64,000 bases of DNA from Mortierella alpina (Eukaryota; Mortierellomycota; Mortierellomycetes; Mortierellales; Mortierellaceae), in assembly GCA_029449245.1 (NCBI GenBank), contig JANATF010000009.1:806001-870000 (forward strand), written 5' to 3'. The notes beneath the pieces are model-generated. The model was given only the letters and a program-made list of their open reading frames with translations, was not told where the DNA came from and ran no database searches. The stretch's first letter is position 1; every line of letters begins with the position of its first letter. Shown here one piece after another: positions 34,529 to 46,682 of this stretch. A program made the position numbers and the translations under genes.

Positions 34529-36292
34529 TTACAACGTCTTGATTTTAGCAGCAGCGGATGTGTCAAGGATCTCAGTGGCAGAACTCACGGAAAGAGTGGC
34601 AACCTCCTCTGCCACATCATGCGCGAGTTTCTTGACTTTCTCGATCTCAGGCAGCTGCTGCTCCTTCTTGGATTTCCGCTTCACTGGGAATATGACGGGG
34701 ACCAGAACCGTGATGGCAATGATACCCAGATGAACGACAAAGTACAGGTTCTTCCAGACTTCAATGCTGTCCTTGAATGTCAGAAGCAAGAACGACATGG
34801 AGAGTGTGTTGATCGTCGCCTGGGTCAAGACCATACCCAGCATATTGTACAATAGCGGCGTCTTTCCTGTCGAGGCTGACACAAACCTCGGCCGCAAATG
34901 AGTCCTCAACAATTTGCCTGCCGTGAGAGCCATGGCCGCTGAAGCAAACATCAGGTAATAGCCGGGGTAGAATCCGTGCCAGAGTGCGCTCACACCGAAC
35001 GTCGCAAACGTCTCCAAGGCACCAGGCTTCGCCCCGGGAGCAACGACTCTAAAGTACACGGAGTGCTTCAACCACTTGTTGGTGCCCATGTTCCAGCTAT
35101 CAGCCAGGGTCTTGATGCTTTGACCAGTCTCGTAAGCCCAGACGTTAATATTGGAGGTCGCATCCCACCGAGCTTCGCCCGTCTTGGGGTCCTGTCCGTT
35201 GTATCCGAATCCAGCCATAACACAGGCGCCCTCGGCCAGCTTCCACACCGCATAGTACTTGAAACGAGCCGCAAAGGCGGCCAGTTGCACATAACCAAAG
35301 CGCAGAATCCATGGCAGAGCTTTCCACGCGGGTTCAATCGCCCAAAGGACATCGAGCTTGGGTCCAACAACTGCTAGACAAGCCAAGGCAATCATAGCGA
35401 AAAAGAAGGTCCTCATAGAAGATCGGACACGACCTGCGGGCCAGTGGATCTTTCCAGTCTTGGAGTCCCGAAACTGAGTGAGCTCAATGAAGCGGATGTA
35501 GTCCATATACTCGAATGAAGGACCAACGAGAACGGAGGGGAAGAAAAAGACATAGCTGAGGTAGTGGAGGAGAGGGGGGAATGATAGGACGGCGTGGTCT
35601 TGCTGGTACCTGCTAAGCTCCTGTATCCGAGTAGTGAGAGAAACAGGGGTGAGTTCACTCGGTCAAATGTAGAATAACCGTTTCCCGAGCGCCATGGGGG
35701 TCACCATTACCTTGGGGTTGCGGCGGCCATCATAGACACTGAAAGCCCAAGAGGTGAGTTTCATGGTGAGAATCATCTGAGGACCAGTGTGATCCAGCTT
35801 GTATCCTCTGTAGTCGTGGAACTGACGGAGCAGATGGCTGTCATTGCATCACCATGATATGAAGGAAATGAAGGAAATGAAGAGCAAAAGACATCAGTTA
35901 TGGCATGGGTGTGGGACGACGAGAATGACTTTGGCTTTCACACAGTAAGCGCTCAAAGGTTTGCAAAGCCAATGTTACCTGACACTCATATGGAGCATGA
36001 CGCCGATGAAGACTAGCCGAGGGCCCCATTTGCCTTGGACGGCGCCCATGATCCTCCATACAGCGATACTGGCTCCCAGAAGATGCATCAGTCCGACGAG
36101 ATCATCCACAACAACCACGATCATGAAGAAGGAAGTCAGGACGGAGACTGTATGCTTAAGGTTGGGGTTGTTGGGCAGTAAGCGGAAGGCAAGTGCCAGC
36201 GGGTAGGAAAGTAGCAGGGCCGAGAGGCAACGAAGCTGATCCTCCGGGAAGGAGACAGCCTCAGAGAGCGTCCCGAAGAAGGAGTTCAGCAT
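34529..36292 (-). CDS. ALE1: Lysophospholipid acyltransferase Ale1 (MBOAT family)
   Basis: Membrane-bound O-acyltransferase that re-acylates lysophospholipids at the ER. Three exons (35979-36292, 35711-35837, 34529-35620) close to 510 residues. The second exon carries the family hallmark HTGPQMILTMKLTSWAF and VYDGRR; exon 3 carries HAVLSFPPLLHYLSYVFFFP, GPSFEYMDYIRF, the RFKYYAVWKLAEGACVMAGFGYNG block, WNMGTNKWLK and the catalytic-His segment SALWHGFYPGYYLMF. About ten hydrophobic segments are visible. The C-terminus is Lys/Glu-rich and lacks a typical KKxx signal. The start at MLNSFFGTLSEAV parallels yeast Ale1; an upstream in-frame Met (36397) would add 35 hydrophobic residues and is less likely. 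Confidence 0.92.
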
Positions 36293-38111
36293 GGTATGTT
36301 CTGCTGTGATGAATAGATGAATAGATAAATAGAGGAATAGGCTTTTGTATGGAACGAGGGCGAGACGTGACGACGGCAGGGTGAGAGGAAGGAACAATCC
36401 GATCTCTGTAAGGATGAGCTCGGTTCAAGACTTCTCCGTCAGCGGCGAGGAGTTGCCTGCGAGGAGGGGTGGATGTACAGGGGAGGGGGAGTGGAGAGAG
36501 GAGGGGTAAAGAGAACAGAGGAGAGGAGAAGAGAGGAGAAGAGAGGGAGAAGAAGAGAGGAGGAGAGGAGAGGCGAGATGAGAAAGTTTATGTAGTTTAT
36601 GTTGTGAGTGGAGGCTGTTTCTGGGATTGATTCCGGTCCCTGAAGACGACACCCAACAACAAATGAACGCTCGTCGCCCCTGGACAAACGGAGGGTAAAC
36701 ACACCCAGGCCGTCTCATCTCTGCACTTGAGCGCAAGCAGATGCGTTCCCGTCCTCTCTCTGCCTTTCCTCCTCCTCTCTTCCTCTGCATGTGCTCACTG
36801 TCGAGCACGCCAGCCCATAGCCATCGACGATCTATGCAGTGCAGAGCAACAGCCAGTGGTTACGCTTATCAGTATGCGAGTGCTCGCTCCCTCGGAGGGG
36901 AGATACCGAGAGCGTGTGAACTTTTGTTCCACCCGAGTACAGTGGCTCCATCCTCGATAAGGCTGCTAATCTGCATGAACGGCGTGAAGCATAGGCAGAC
37001 CATGCGCTATCTTCAAGTGTCTCCTTGATCCGGCCTGTTCTCCTCCACGGAGCTGTGCGTGGTTCCAACCGAGAAAAAAAACTTACTATGTGACTGGGAA
37101 TGTAATTTGACTTTAGTAAGGGCAATTCGCCATTCCTTCCCCAAAGAAATTCGCTCCGGAGAAGTATTGGATAACAGCATGGGCCACAATGCAAAAAAAA
37201 AAATAAGGGTCGTGCAATCGCTGATGTGGTCTGCAGGTGCGGTGTAATCCTGTGTTTGATGCGCGTGCTAGTTCTTCTTTGTTTGCAGTAGTGGGGGGAA
37301 GGGTGCATAGACCATGAGTACGATGGGCAACATGGCGCTTGATCGAGAGGGAAGAGAGGGCTCTCCTGTTCCCGTCCGTCCACACGTGACCAATTGGGCT
37401 AAGTCCAGCATTCGAGGACAGCGAATATGTGAGTATGGAACAGGCGACTTGTGCCATGAAACAGTGCAGAGAGAGAAGGGAAAGAAGGAGTCTCCATTGC
37501 AACGCCTTGTGTCCCCCTGAGCTGGGAAGAGAGCGACTTCCAGTGTGGACCTGAGAGCCCAGAGTACGAATCATACTTGCTGCTTCGGATTTGGTCAGCC
37601 GGCTCTAACAGCGTAAAGTAATTACAGAGCATTGCTCGCGCGCTGCTCTACCCCCTTGCTTGTGTGTCCGATTGCTTCGTCGCGCACATTGTGCAAAAGC
37701 AGACCGGGCGTCGTGTCCGCGTTGCGCTTCCTATTGGCGGCAAGCCTGGGTAAGAATGGCCGCCTACTTTTGTGCTACAAACAAAGTATATTGTTATGCG
37801 GCCTGGCTTATTCAACTCTGCCTAACACAAGTGAGCACAACAACAAAAAACAAAAAAACTCCACCTGCGTTTACTTTCGCTGAACAACTTTACCATTCCA
37901 TCATCATCTTGTTCCATCCCATTCTCAACCACCGAGTTCCCTCATTAACTCTCGCCAGACCTCCTTGATGCCTGCCCCTCGATAGTCTAGCGTCTAGCAC
38001 TCCGTCTTAACACATATATGCAAGCACAGCTGCAACCTTTCGCTCTTTCGCTCACCCATTTTGCACACCCTTTCGCACATACTTTTGCCTTGATAACTTG
38101 TACTAGCCTTA
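36293..38111. promoter_or_regulatory. Long divergent intergenic region, ALE1 / mucin-like gene
   Basis: 1.8 kb. A strongly purine-rich tract spans about 36455-36590 (GAGGAGAG runs), which is the CT-rich leader-type element of ALE1 on its own strand. An A-run lies at 37192-37203. The 3' end (37840-38110) is CA/CT-rich leader of the plus-strand gene. Short frames here (for example 153 codons at 37113-37574) have no recognisable features and are not called. Confidence 0.4.
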
Positions 38112-39671
38112 ATGGCGTCCCGCCGAGATACCCTATCCTTACAGAGGCGAGCCTTTGAAATGCCCCATTCTGCCCACTCTGCTGGTTCCCCGCATGCTAA
38201 GGCTGCAGCCCCTGCAGCCCCAGGGTCAGCACCGGCACCGGCACCGGCACCTGAACCTGCACCAGCACCTTCCACAAAGCCCAAACCAAAACCTCAACCT
38301 CAACCATCATCCTCTACAATTGAGGCGACAACGTCCGTTGTCCCAGCATCAACAGCTTCGGTCATCACTACTGTTGCCCTCACAGATGTATCCTCAGGGC
38401 TGATGGGCTCTACAACTCTGCCCAGTGCAGGCTCAGAGACTGGAACTCCACAGCCTTCCTCTCAGGGCTCACACACAGGGTTGATTGCCGGCATCGCTGC
38501 TGGCGTCCTTGTCACTGTGGTCCTACTTGCAGGGTTGCTATTCAGAACTAGGAAAAGACGCAGAAAGGAAGCTTGGGAGGCAGAGCAGTACCAGCGGAGA
38601 GGAGCGATGAATAAGTTTTCACGAGGCAATGGCTCATCAACTTTGGAATATGGTGATGGAAGCGATCTCGCACTTCATCAGCAACAACAACATTATCAAC
38701 AGGATATTATACGGCAGCAGGTTTCTAAGCAGCCAGAGTGGTTCGCCCAAAAATCCCCTCTTGACTACTACAAGCAGGTCCCGGCACTAGCCGAGCTGAA
38801 AAGACAGCAGCATGGACCTATGGTGCAACAAGAACAGCAGCACCAACAGGCACAGAAGCAGCAACGGCCTTACCCCCTGACACACGAGCCAAGTAGTGCT
38901 GGAAGTACTAGTTCAAATTCATCATACTCTGGCCCGCTTAGTCTCCAGGAGGCCTCCGTTGCGGCGCGGGCTTTGACGCCGACTCCAGTCGGCTCAGAAG
39001 GGCGTGCTCCTAAAGGGGAATCAATTGCCCTTAGTCCGACGAGCATCGTTAGCCCTTCGGTCGCACCACAACCCATCGCGACTTTGCAACCGTACCGGCA
39101 GCAGCAGTACCAACAACCGCGCATCAGTACCCACGCGTTGCGGCGGCCTTCTCATCCAAATTTGACGTCCCCCATCTCACCATCGTCCGCATCTACCAAC
39201 AGTAATCCCTTCTCGCCGCACCCAAACTTTGAGAGCCCTATTACCCCGCAATCACCAACGCAATCTGGCCTCATCTCCAATAACACATTGTACAACTATA
39301 CTCCGCCGCCACCCTCAGCACCGGTGACGCCTGTCAGCCCTCCCACGCAGCCGTCACCAGGCTTTTATGATTTTCTGTTAGATGATGAAGTCGAGATACC
39401 GGAGGAGAAGGTGTTAGTTCAGATCAATTCGCCCAACTCACGGTCACCGCGGCATGCCACCAGCAATAATTCCAGTCCAGGTCGAGGAGCAGGCGACTCG
39501 CCCGGAGCTGCAACGCCACCACCGATCCCTAGAGCGACCAGGCCAATGTCGGTGTCCTCGATATCGTCGGTGAAACTGGCGGCCGCAACGTCACGAGAAC
39601 ACAAAGTAGATGCTTCTGCACCAGAGGTGCCAGCACTTCCTACGCTCCCATCGTTAGTCATGAGTCCATAG
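38112..39671 (+). CDS. Single-pass membrane protein with Ser/Thr/Pro-rich ectodomain
   Basis: Single-exon frame of 519 residues, family not recognised. Residues 30-120 are an Ala/Pro repeat (APAPAPAPEPAPAP) then Ser/Thr-rich, suited to O-glycosylation. One membrane segment lies at about 123-144 (GLIAGIAAGVLVTVVLLAGLLF), directly followed by RTRKRRRKE, so the C-terminal 370 residues are predicted cytosolic. That tail is rich in Gln, Ser and Pro, with many SP/TP sites and an acidic FYDFLLDDEVEIPEE patch near residue 418. No cleavable signal peptide is obvious. The layout resembles fungal mucin-like or Mid2/Wsc-type surface sensors, but sequence similarity was not shown. Confidence 0.75.
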   Translation: MASRRDTLSLQRRAFEMPHSAHSAGSPHAKAAAPAAPGSAPAPAPAPEPAPAPSTKPKPKPQPQPSSSTIEATTSVVPASTASVITTVALTDVSSGLMGSTTLPSAGSETGTPQPSSQGSHTGLIAGIAAGVLVTVVLLAGLLFRTRKRRRKEAWEAEQYQRRGAMNKFSRGNGSSTLEYGDGSDLALHQQQQHYQQDIIRQQVSKQPEWFAQKSPLDYYKQVPALAELKRQQHGPMVQQEQQHQQAQKQQRPYPLTHEPSSAGSTSSNSSYSGPLSLQEASVAARALTPTPVGSEGRAPKGESIALSPTSIVSPSVAPQPIATLQPYRQQQYQQPRISTHALRRPSHPNLTSPISPSSASTNSNPFSPHPNFESPITPQSPTQSGLISNNTLYNYTPPPPSAPVTPVSPPTQPSPGFYDFLLDDEVEIPEEKVLVQINSPNSRSPRHATSNNSSPGRGAGDSPGAATPPPIPRATRPMSVSSISSVKLAAATSREHKVDASAPEVPALPTLPSLVMSP

Positions 39672-39885
39672 AGTCATAGAATGATAGACCTTTATGATTA
39701 TATTCGTAGAATACAAAACCTGTTTATAGATACCTTGCTTGGTTTGGTGTACGACCGTGGGTGAGAATGAACGCGTCCCGCACCTTTTTTTTCAAAGGCG
39801 CGTGGCATTTTGGGGGGTGAAAAATCAGTAACACGCTGCGTCGACTTTTCTGCCATAACACTTTTCTCCATTCCACCATATATCA

Positions 39886-42506
39886 ATGCCGCACTTGACA
39901 TCTGTTGAGCATGAACTGGCCGAAGAGGAGCGGGCCCTTGTAAGCAAAAGCTGCTCAGTCATTCGAGTTGGAAGTCGGCTTGGCATGGAAACACTCGAGT
40001 TCATCCGACTAACCATGCGACTTGTTCCACTTTCATGACTCTTATGGGCTGGTTGATTTATGGTTGCATCAGCGAGCAGAGCAGGAGTGGTTCCTGGCGA
40101 CGCAGGTCAAGCCTGGTCTTGACAACATTCAGAATGCACTCATGGTAAGCTAGCTTACCCTCAACATTGGCAGTGTCGGTTTTTTGAGGAATGAGTGCAG
40201 TTCTCGCCTTCTTAGAAGTGACCGTGTGACACTCAACCTGCGTTCCATGTCTTTTTTGTAGGCCTGTCAGGATGCCGCTCGGCTACAGGACGATGCCAAG
40301 GGAGCCCTAACCTTGGCGATATCTTCAACAAAGTACAACCGCAAAACACCTCATCATGATCCTACGTCGAGTACCATTTATCGTGGCAGTTGTCGAGGAC
40401 TCGTTCTTAAAAAACACCATTCTTATCACCTTGATCCACCATAGTAATGACACGCTCAAAGGATTCGTAACGCTCGCAGGGAGTTTTATCGTCAAAGGGG
40501 TAAAAAGAATGGCGCGTAAGCTGCCAAGTTTTTTTTTTGACGAGGCATTGTCAGGAACTCAACATGAGGACAAAATTGCATGGCTATCTCGGATAGGACT
40601 TGACAATCAAGCTGCCTAAACTACCTGTCGTCAAGGCCACGATCCACTCAAATGTACCTAGTAATGTTTCCACGCCTGCGGTGTCTACTTCACTGGCCAC
40701 GGCGGCGACCCCCTCCTCCAATGCCGGATCCTCAACAGTCGCATCGTCAACCTCGTCTATGACTGGAATTCCAGCGGCCATGGACGGCGCTGAGGTGGTT
40801 ACTACAGAGAGTTCGTCGCGGGGCGCCGATACAGACGGAGCTTCGGCAGAAGGTTTACAAGAGGACAGACAGAAGCCATTACAGGATGCACAACAGGAAC
40901 CTAGTCAAGTCTTGCAGCAGGCGGCGCTTGGTAATCCTCAGAACGCACATCAGCTGTTGAGTACTTACAGACCGCCGGGACATCTGACGCAGCCATATTT
41001 TTTGGAGCAGCTCATGGATGTGCAGAATCATACTGCAGAAGCCATTTACAAACTGGAGGACTATTGGCGGCATGTCGTCCGCATGGGTGAACAGAAGGGC
41101 AAAGCTGGGGGAAAAGGATCAGGAAGTCAGGGACAGGACCCAGCGACCTCATCCGAAATTGCAGAGTCGATAGGAACGCTTAAAACACTGCTAAAGTTGA
41201 TGCAGCGACATTTGCGCGCAGGCATTCAGGCAATGGCTCAGCCCGGGAAAGAGAAACTATATCCATTCAAAGTGTGTGATCCAAAGGTAAGCAAGAAAAC
41301 AGAGGAGTTTAGCCGAACAACTTGGACCAAAGCCAGGAAAAAAAAACCACCGACTAAGCACCCATCACACGCAACATCTACATTGTAGATATTTAGCCCC
41401 TCCCTCAGTGAAGACTTTGTGGTTGAATTTTACATCCGCGACTCTCAGTTGGTCTGCGCTGCATATGCGCTTCAGCTGACGGGAGGAAACTACACGTCGA
41501 GTTCTGGCGGTGGCAACAGCGGCAGCAGCAGCAGCGGAGGTGCTCTAGTCAATTACCTGCAGCAGGCACTTCCAGGCGCTTCGACCTCTACACCGGCACC
41601 GACCTCCTCCATGCCCACTGAAACACCCACTGTTAGACAGTCTGCGGAGGGCTTCATTCCACATTCCTCGCCACAGCCACCTCCAACCGTCTACGGTGGC
41701 AGCGGCAGTAGTGTCAGCGGTGCGCATCTATCGGCTTCAAACGCGACCTCAATGTCTGTTGGTGGTGGCTCCGGCGCAAAGAGTGGACAAGTGACACCGC
41801 ATGCGACAACTCCGTCGGTACTTCAGCACCACCACACGTCGGCGGCTCAACCCAGCCACCAGCGGCAGCTGTCATCGGGACAAGTGCAGCAATTACCTCA
41901 GGCAGGAGCAAAAACGTCATCATCGTCGTTCCCTTGGTCGCCCTCGAGGGCACTGTCCGTCACCGATGTCCAATCAAACGTGAACGCAGGACCTCCTTCG
42001 AACGGTAAAAGAAAGAAAGCGCGCTATTATACAACTGAAAGGATGCTCTCACCCTCCCGTATAAACTTACGTCCCTCCCGCTCGTTTATCTTACTGCGGT
42101 TCTTTTCTTTCTATCTTTCTTTCTTAGAATCGGTTGTGCTACCACCGTCAAACAAGATTGGTCAGACCAGCAAAGGAGGGATAAAGTAACGGGCAAATGA
42201 TAAAGCGCGCGACGCGCGACCTTGCTGAGAGAGATTGAAGCACAGTGTCGTTGCCATATTGGAAGTGCGGAGATAATTAACAATTGCCTGTTCGCCTCCC
42301 TCCATCCCTTTTTTTTGCCTTTCTGGTTCTTTAGCAAATACAGGGGCAAGATAGCGACGACGATAGAGGATAAAGTGGTCCAAGTTCAGAGCCCCAAACT
42401 GGCCGAGATCAGTACGAGACTGATCCATACTGAAAACTTATGTCGCCGTCTATTATTGTTCTTGACGCTTCAGGAGTCGGTTGCTGGTCCATCCAGTGTT
42501 GAGTGA
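39886..42506 (+). CDS. RAV2: RAVE/Rogdi family protein (Rav2-like)
   Basis: Rav2 of yeast and Rogdi of animals help assemble the vacuolar proton ATPase. Eight exons (39886-39939, 40073-40144, 40262-40332, 40445-40499, 40597-41286, 41389-42004, 42128-42185, 42335-42506) close exactly to 595 residues. Support for the family: an N-terminal coiled segment (VEHELAEERALRAEQEWFL), then NDTLKGFVTLAGSFIVKGDL leading to TIKLPKL, a QLMDVQNHTAEAIYKLEDYW helix, a LLKLMQRHLRAGIQAMAQPG helix, IFSPSLSEDFVVEFYIRDSQ and LVCAAYALQL, all in the order of Rogdi. The protein is about twice the usual length because of Ser/Thr/Gly/Gln-rich inserts at about 95-180 and 335-510. The last two small exons are less certain than the first six. 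Confidence 0.72.
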
Positions 42507-42901
42507 TCGGTCGACATACGAGACCCTAGCCCCCCTCCCCCTCCCCCCTTTTCCTCCCGAGACAATGTTCGATCCAAACGTCGAGATGGAAATAAAAAAA
42601 AAAAAAACGACAAGAAACCTTGGTCTGCATGTATGTTGTTGTAACTCACAAAAAGGGAAGGACGCCATGTTTTAGTTTATTTTTTGCTTTTCGTCTTCAA
42701 ATATCAATATGTAATGAATGAGGGCGTTTGGAGAATCATAGATGAGGCAGGTCGGAGAGAGGGTATAAGAAACAGAAGTGGCCAGATAGATAACAAAGCA
42801 CGGAAAAAGAATAGAAAAAAAAAAAAAGAAAATGAAGGGAAAGAAAAGAACGAAAAAAAATGAATAGCAAAATAGTCATTAATGTACAATAGCTGATCAG
42901 A
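42507..42901. other. Convergent 3' intergenic region, RAV2 / chitin synthase
   Basis: A/T-rich, with A-runs at 42594-42607 and 42817-42829 and a C-rich stretch near 42530-42550. No gene was seen. Confidence 0.35.
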
Positions 42902-45900
42902 CTAGGGTCCTGTATCAGATAGGTCGCTTCTATTCCGTCTCATGCCTCCGGGTTGAATGGGTGGTCCATCAGGTCCGAGAAGAGGAGATGTGGGTCGTTG
43001 TCCAAACGGCGGGGACATGGGTCCGGGTCCAGGGTGTGAAGGGTGCAGAGGCGGGCTCATGTACCCTTGTCCCTGTTGCCATCCTGTTGGTGGTGATTGA
43101 GGCATAGGAGCATGCATATTAGGTGACATAGGGGGTCTCCAATTGTTCATCGGCTGTTGTTGCTGATGCTGCGAAAGCTGCCGCTGAGGCAATGGCCCGG
43201 ACAGCAAATTGGGCCCTGGTGGATTGCCGGACAGCGGCGGGTTCATCACTTGTCGACCGTTGTAGTCGTAATTATACTGTTGGGGTCCAAGCTCACCGAG
43301 AGTCATGTCAGACTTGGAGTCCCCTCCATCCGTGTAAATGCTGGGTGCACCGCTGCGCTGGTAAGGAGATCCGTGAATCCTTTGCCTCTCTGATCGCTCA
43401 ATGCGCTTGACCTGTCGAACGCGCGCCTTTTCATAGTCGTCCCATCGTTTCAGCGGAACCTTGGAAGAATCAAACATGCCGTCAGCGTTTCCATGAGCTT
43501 CGCCTTTGGCCTCTCCTGCAACCTTGCGCGTCTCGCCCCATGAAAAGTCATCAAAGTGCCAGTATGCGTAAAGCGGGAGGATAAAGTTCCAGACAGGGAG
43601 AGCCATCAGATAGACAAACATCCAGGCAACATAGATCAGCTTGCGGGTGGTCAGCAAAATCAGGAGCGCGGGCATGGTGAGAACAAAGACAAGAAGGATC
43701 AAAGGCACGGCTTGCGTCAGCGTCGTGATTTCGATCCTCGTCAAGCTCACGATCAACACGAGCATCAGGATCATGGCGGTGGGCAGAACGACTGTTCCGA
43801 TCAGCTCCATGAGAATAACAAACTGCATAGAGAAGCAGAATGTACCACAGAGGTTCCGGACAAGAACCAGCTCGAGCAGGTTGTGGATCGTAGAGTTAAT
43901 CCACCGACGTCTCTGGGAGAGCAGCACGCTGAACTCGTCCGGTACAACGGTCTTGCAAATAGCCTGGGGCACGAACATCATCTTGCGGTTGGGGAAGTTG
44001 CGGAGCATGAGCGTCGTCAAGAATCGATCCTCTCCCAGGAGCAGCAGGTTCTTTTGATGGAGGGTTTCGACAATGTTTTGCGAGTATTCTTGAACGATTT
44101 CGGGCTTGGTGATGATCGGGACCCAGTCGTCTCCTTTGCGGGCCTTGAGTCGGTACATGCAGAAGCACCCAGGCAAACAGGTCACACCTCCAAAGACAGA
44201 CTCGAATCCTTTGCCGAGATGGTGAGAGATGTAGTATTCAAAGACTTGGATCGCCGTGACCCAGGACTGACGCTTGTTGGCAATCTTGGTCTCACCGCAG
44301 AGTCCCATAATCAGTGGATCGTTGTTCACACAGTTCAAAAGCAGGCGCAGCGAGCTCGGGTAGACCTTGGTATCCGCATCCACCATCAACACAATCTCAA
44401 ACTTGTCAGGGGTGACTTGCATGAGATGCTGAATCTTTCGGAACAGCTCATAGTCCAGGGGAGTCATCCGGTCGTTGTAGGTCACTCGCGAGAAGAAGTT
44501 CATAAGAATGAGTTGCGAATCGCGCTTGCCGCGGTTTCCAGCCTTGGGCTTCTCGTGCTCTTCTTCATTTCCACACTTGACGACAAGAACCGTGGGCACT
44601 CGCTTGTTCTTCCAGCGGAAATATCCTGCATAGACCTTGGCTCGGTTGTGCTGCTTGGAGCCAGCGGCGACTGCAATGTATGACTGAGGGGTTGGATCCG
44701 AGTCAAAGGCTGGGTCAAGTTCCAAAAGACTGGAGCAAATTTCGGGTGTCGAGCGGTCGTTTCCTGAGCCCGTGATGATACCGTCGCAAATGATGAAGAG
44801 CAGCTTTTTGTTATCGGGGTACTCGGTCGCCGCCAGGGATTCAATGGTCGTTCGCAGAGAGGATTCTCCTTCAGAGTAACAGGTGACTAGCAAGACGCAG
44901 TGCAGTTCATGCACAAGCGCGCCTGATACAGGCGATACCATCAATTTTCCCGATCCTCCTCCTCCTCCTCCTCCAACAATAGTCGTTCCTGAAGAGGCTG
45001 CGGACGCAATAGACTGGACTTTGACCTTTGAAGGCGGTCGTGAAAGCCGGGCGGACAAGAACCAGTCGAAGATAATGGCCATCGCGAACCGCGACATGAC
45101 AATGCCGAGAACGACCACCAACGACACATAGATGAACAGATCCGAGGCGAAGCATCCAGGTGTTGCCTTGTCGATAAATCCAGCGCCAAACTTTTCGACC
45201 AGGCATGAGGCCGAGTCCTTTAAGGATTCGCGCCTGAAGAACATCTTTGTGGCGTCACGGCCTCCTTTACCATTACCCGCGTCGCGGACATAGCGCAGAA
45301 CAGTGTCGACCTCATCGTTGGGCACTGGTGTCCTGTGAAGAGCGAAGTATCTGTCGAGATTGAGTACGTTGCCGTCAATGACCATGTAGTTGGTCAACTC
45401 TGGCATGGCCATTTGCTCCCAGTCATATCCTGGCTTGAGATCCGGTACCAAGGGAATCTTGTTTGTGATTAGTAGGTCTTCATCCGTGGCAGTCTTGTTG
45501 GCAGGGCAACCTCCTGGGGCAAGGCAGTTGTCGAATCTAGCCGCCGCGCTGTTGAGCCCGACGCAGGCTGGTGCATTTCGTGCGTGAATGAAAAGATTGC
45601 TGACATCCTGGGCAGGTGCGTAGTCGTCGACAATGAAGCCATAAGGATAGGTGTTGGGGACCGTTGCACCTGCTGCGGTGAAGTTGTAAATCTTTGCATT
45701 GATGGCGAACACACCTAAGAGATCAAGAGAGAAGGACCGATAATAACGGGCAAAGTTGGTGAGTATTTGTGCATGCATGCATGCAAGGTTTTTTTTGATG
45801 AACGCCGTTGCTCTCTCCAACTCTCCCCCTCTCTCATATTCTCTTCGAGGCGGTCGTGTGATAGTGTGAAAATATGTTTTGAGCGCTCATTTGAATCTCT

Positions 45901-46682
45901 GGCCCATTTCTGACAGGGATTCAACTTGTGCTCAAACCCTCAGCCGCGCACAAAAAGTTGGATATTTAAAGAGCGAAGAGAACCAAGCTAATTTCGGACT
46001 TTGGATCCGAGCGCGATTGCGTCCATCTGTTGTCGTGCGGGTAGGTTGGCCAGTATCGAACCCCTTTTGTACCAGCAAGAAAATATAATACTTTTGCGCC
46101 TAATATCCTCCCCCAGCCCCTGTGGCGGGTGTTGCACCGGGTTCAGTATCTAGTACGGGTGCACGAGTGTCCAACCGCGTTTTCATACTGCTCACACTTT
46201 TACCACATTTGCACCATATCGTACAAAAGATGGTTGCAGTTCTTACCTTCAAACTCCATGTTACCGTAACGTGCAAATGTGTGCACGCCTTGCCGCTGGC
46301 TTTTAGGACAAAGCAGAGTGGGAAAGCCGATGGTGAAGAAGGCGACCATTCCACTGATCAAAAAGATGATGAAACAAAGTGTAAACTTTTCCCTCCAGGC
46401 TTGCTGAACCTGTTTGTCGGGCATGCCGCACATTCTCAGGAACGGTGGCAGGGCCCAGCAGGTGGTAATCCTAGAGAAGATGACCCAGCAGGATGCGGGC
46501 TCGTTCTCCTTACGCTTCTTGAACATGGTCTCAGGCGTCTGAAACCGATCTGGCCGCGAAAGTGTTTTGCCGCGGCTGAGGGTGCCGTTCCTGCGGACGG
46601 TGCCGCCACCTCCATTGCGCTGGAGGCCACCGCCATGGCCATGCATGGATCGATTGCCGACCCCGCTTGGTCGCCCCGACAT
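42902..46682 (-). CDS. CHS3: Class IV chitin synthase (Chs3 type)
   Basis: GT2 enzyme that polymerises UDP-GlcNAc into cell-wall chitin at the plasma membrane. Two exons (46247-46682, 42902-45714; phase 1) close to 1082 residues; the intron is 532 bases. Exon 1 has the division-2 N-terminal segment VIFSRITTCWALPPFLRMCG, VQQAWREK and a membrane helix. Exon 2 holds a large lumenal region, further helices, and the catalytic set: VDADTK, FGGVTCLPGCFCMYR, LLLGEDRFLTT and QRRRWINST, then a cluster of C-terminal membrane segments (VLPTAMILMLVLIVSL and others). The final 110 residues are a Pro/Gln/Gly-rich tail. It is convergent with RAV2. The strong coding bias produces a 375-codon plus-strand shadow frame at 43556-44683. 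Confidence 0.95.

Noticed and set aside
34990-36292. Lipid gene cluster (ERG26, C9-methyltransferase, ALE1)
   Set aside because: The three genes are scattered over 35 kb among unrelated genes; co-occurrence is no more than expected of housekeeping genes.
37113-37574. 153-codon minus-strand frame between ALE1 and the mucin-like gene
   Set aside because: No motif, poor codon bias, contains a homopolymer-coded Phe run from an A-tract.
43556-44683. 375-codon plus-strand frame
   Set aside because: Antisense shadow of the chitin synthase catalytic region; His/Asp/Gln-rich without any motif.
46041-46070. Possible minus-strand tRNA B box (CAGTATCGAACCCC)
   Set aside because: No matching acceptor or anticodon stem could be folded around it; it is within the chitin synthase intron.
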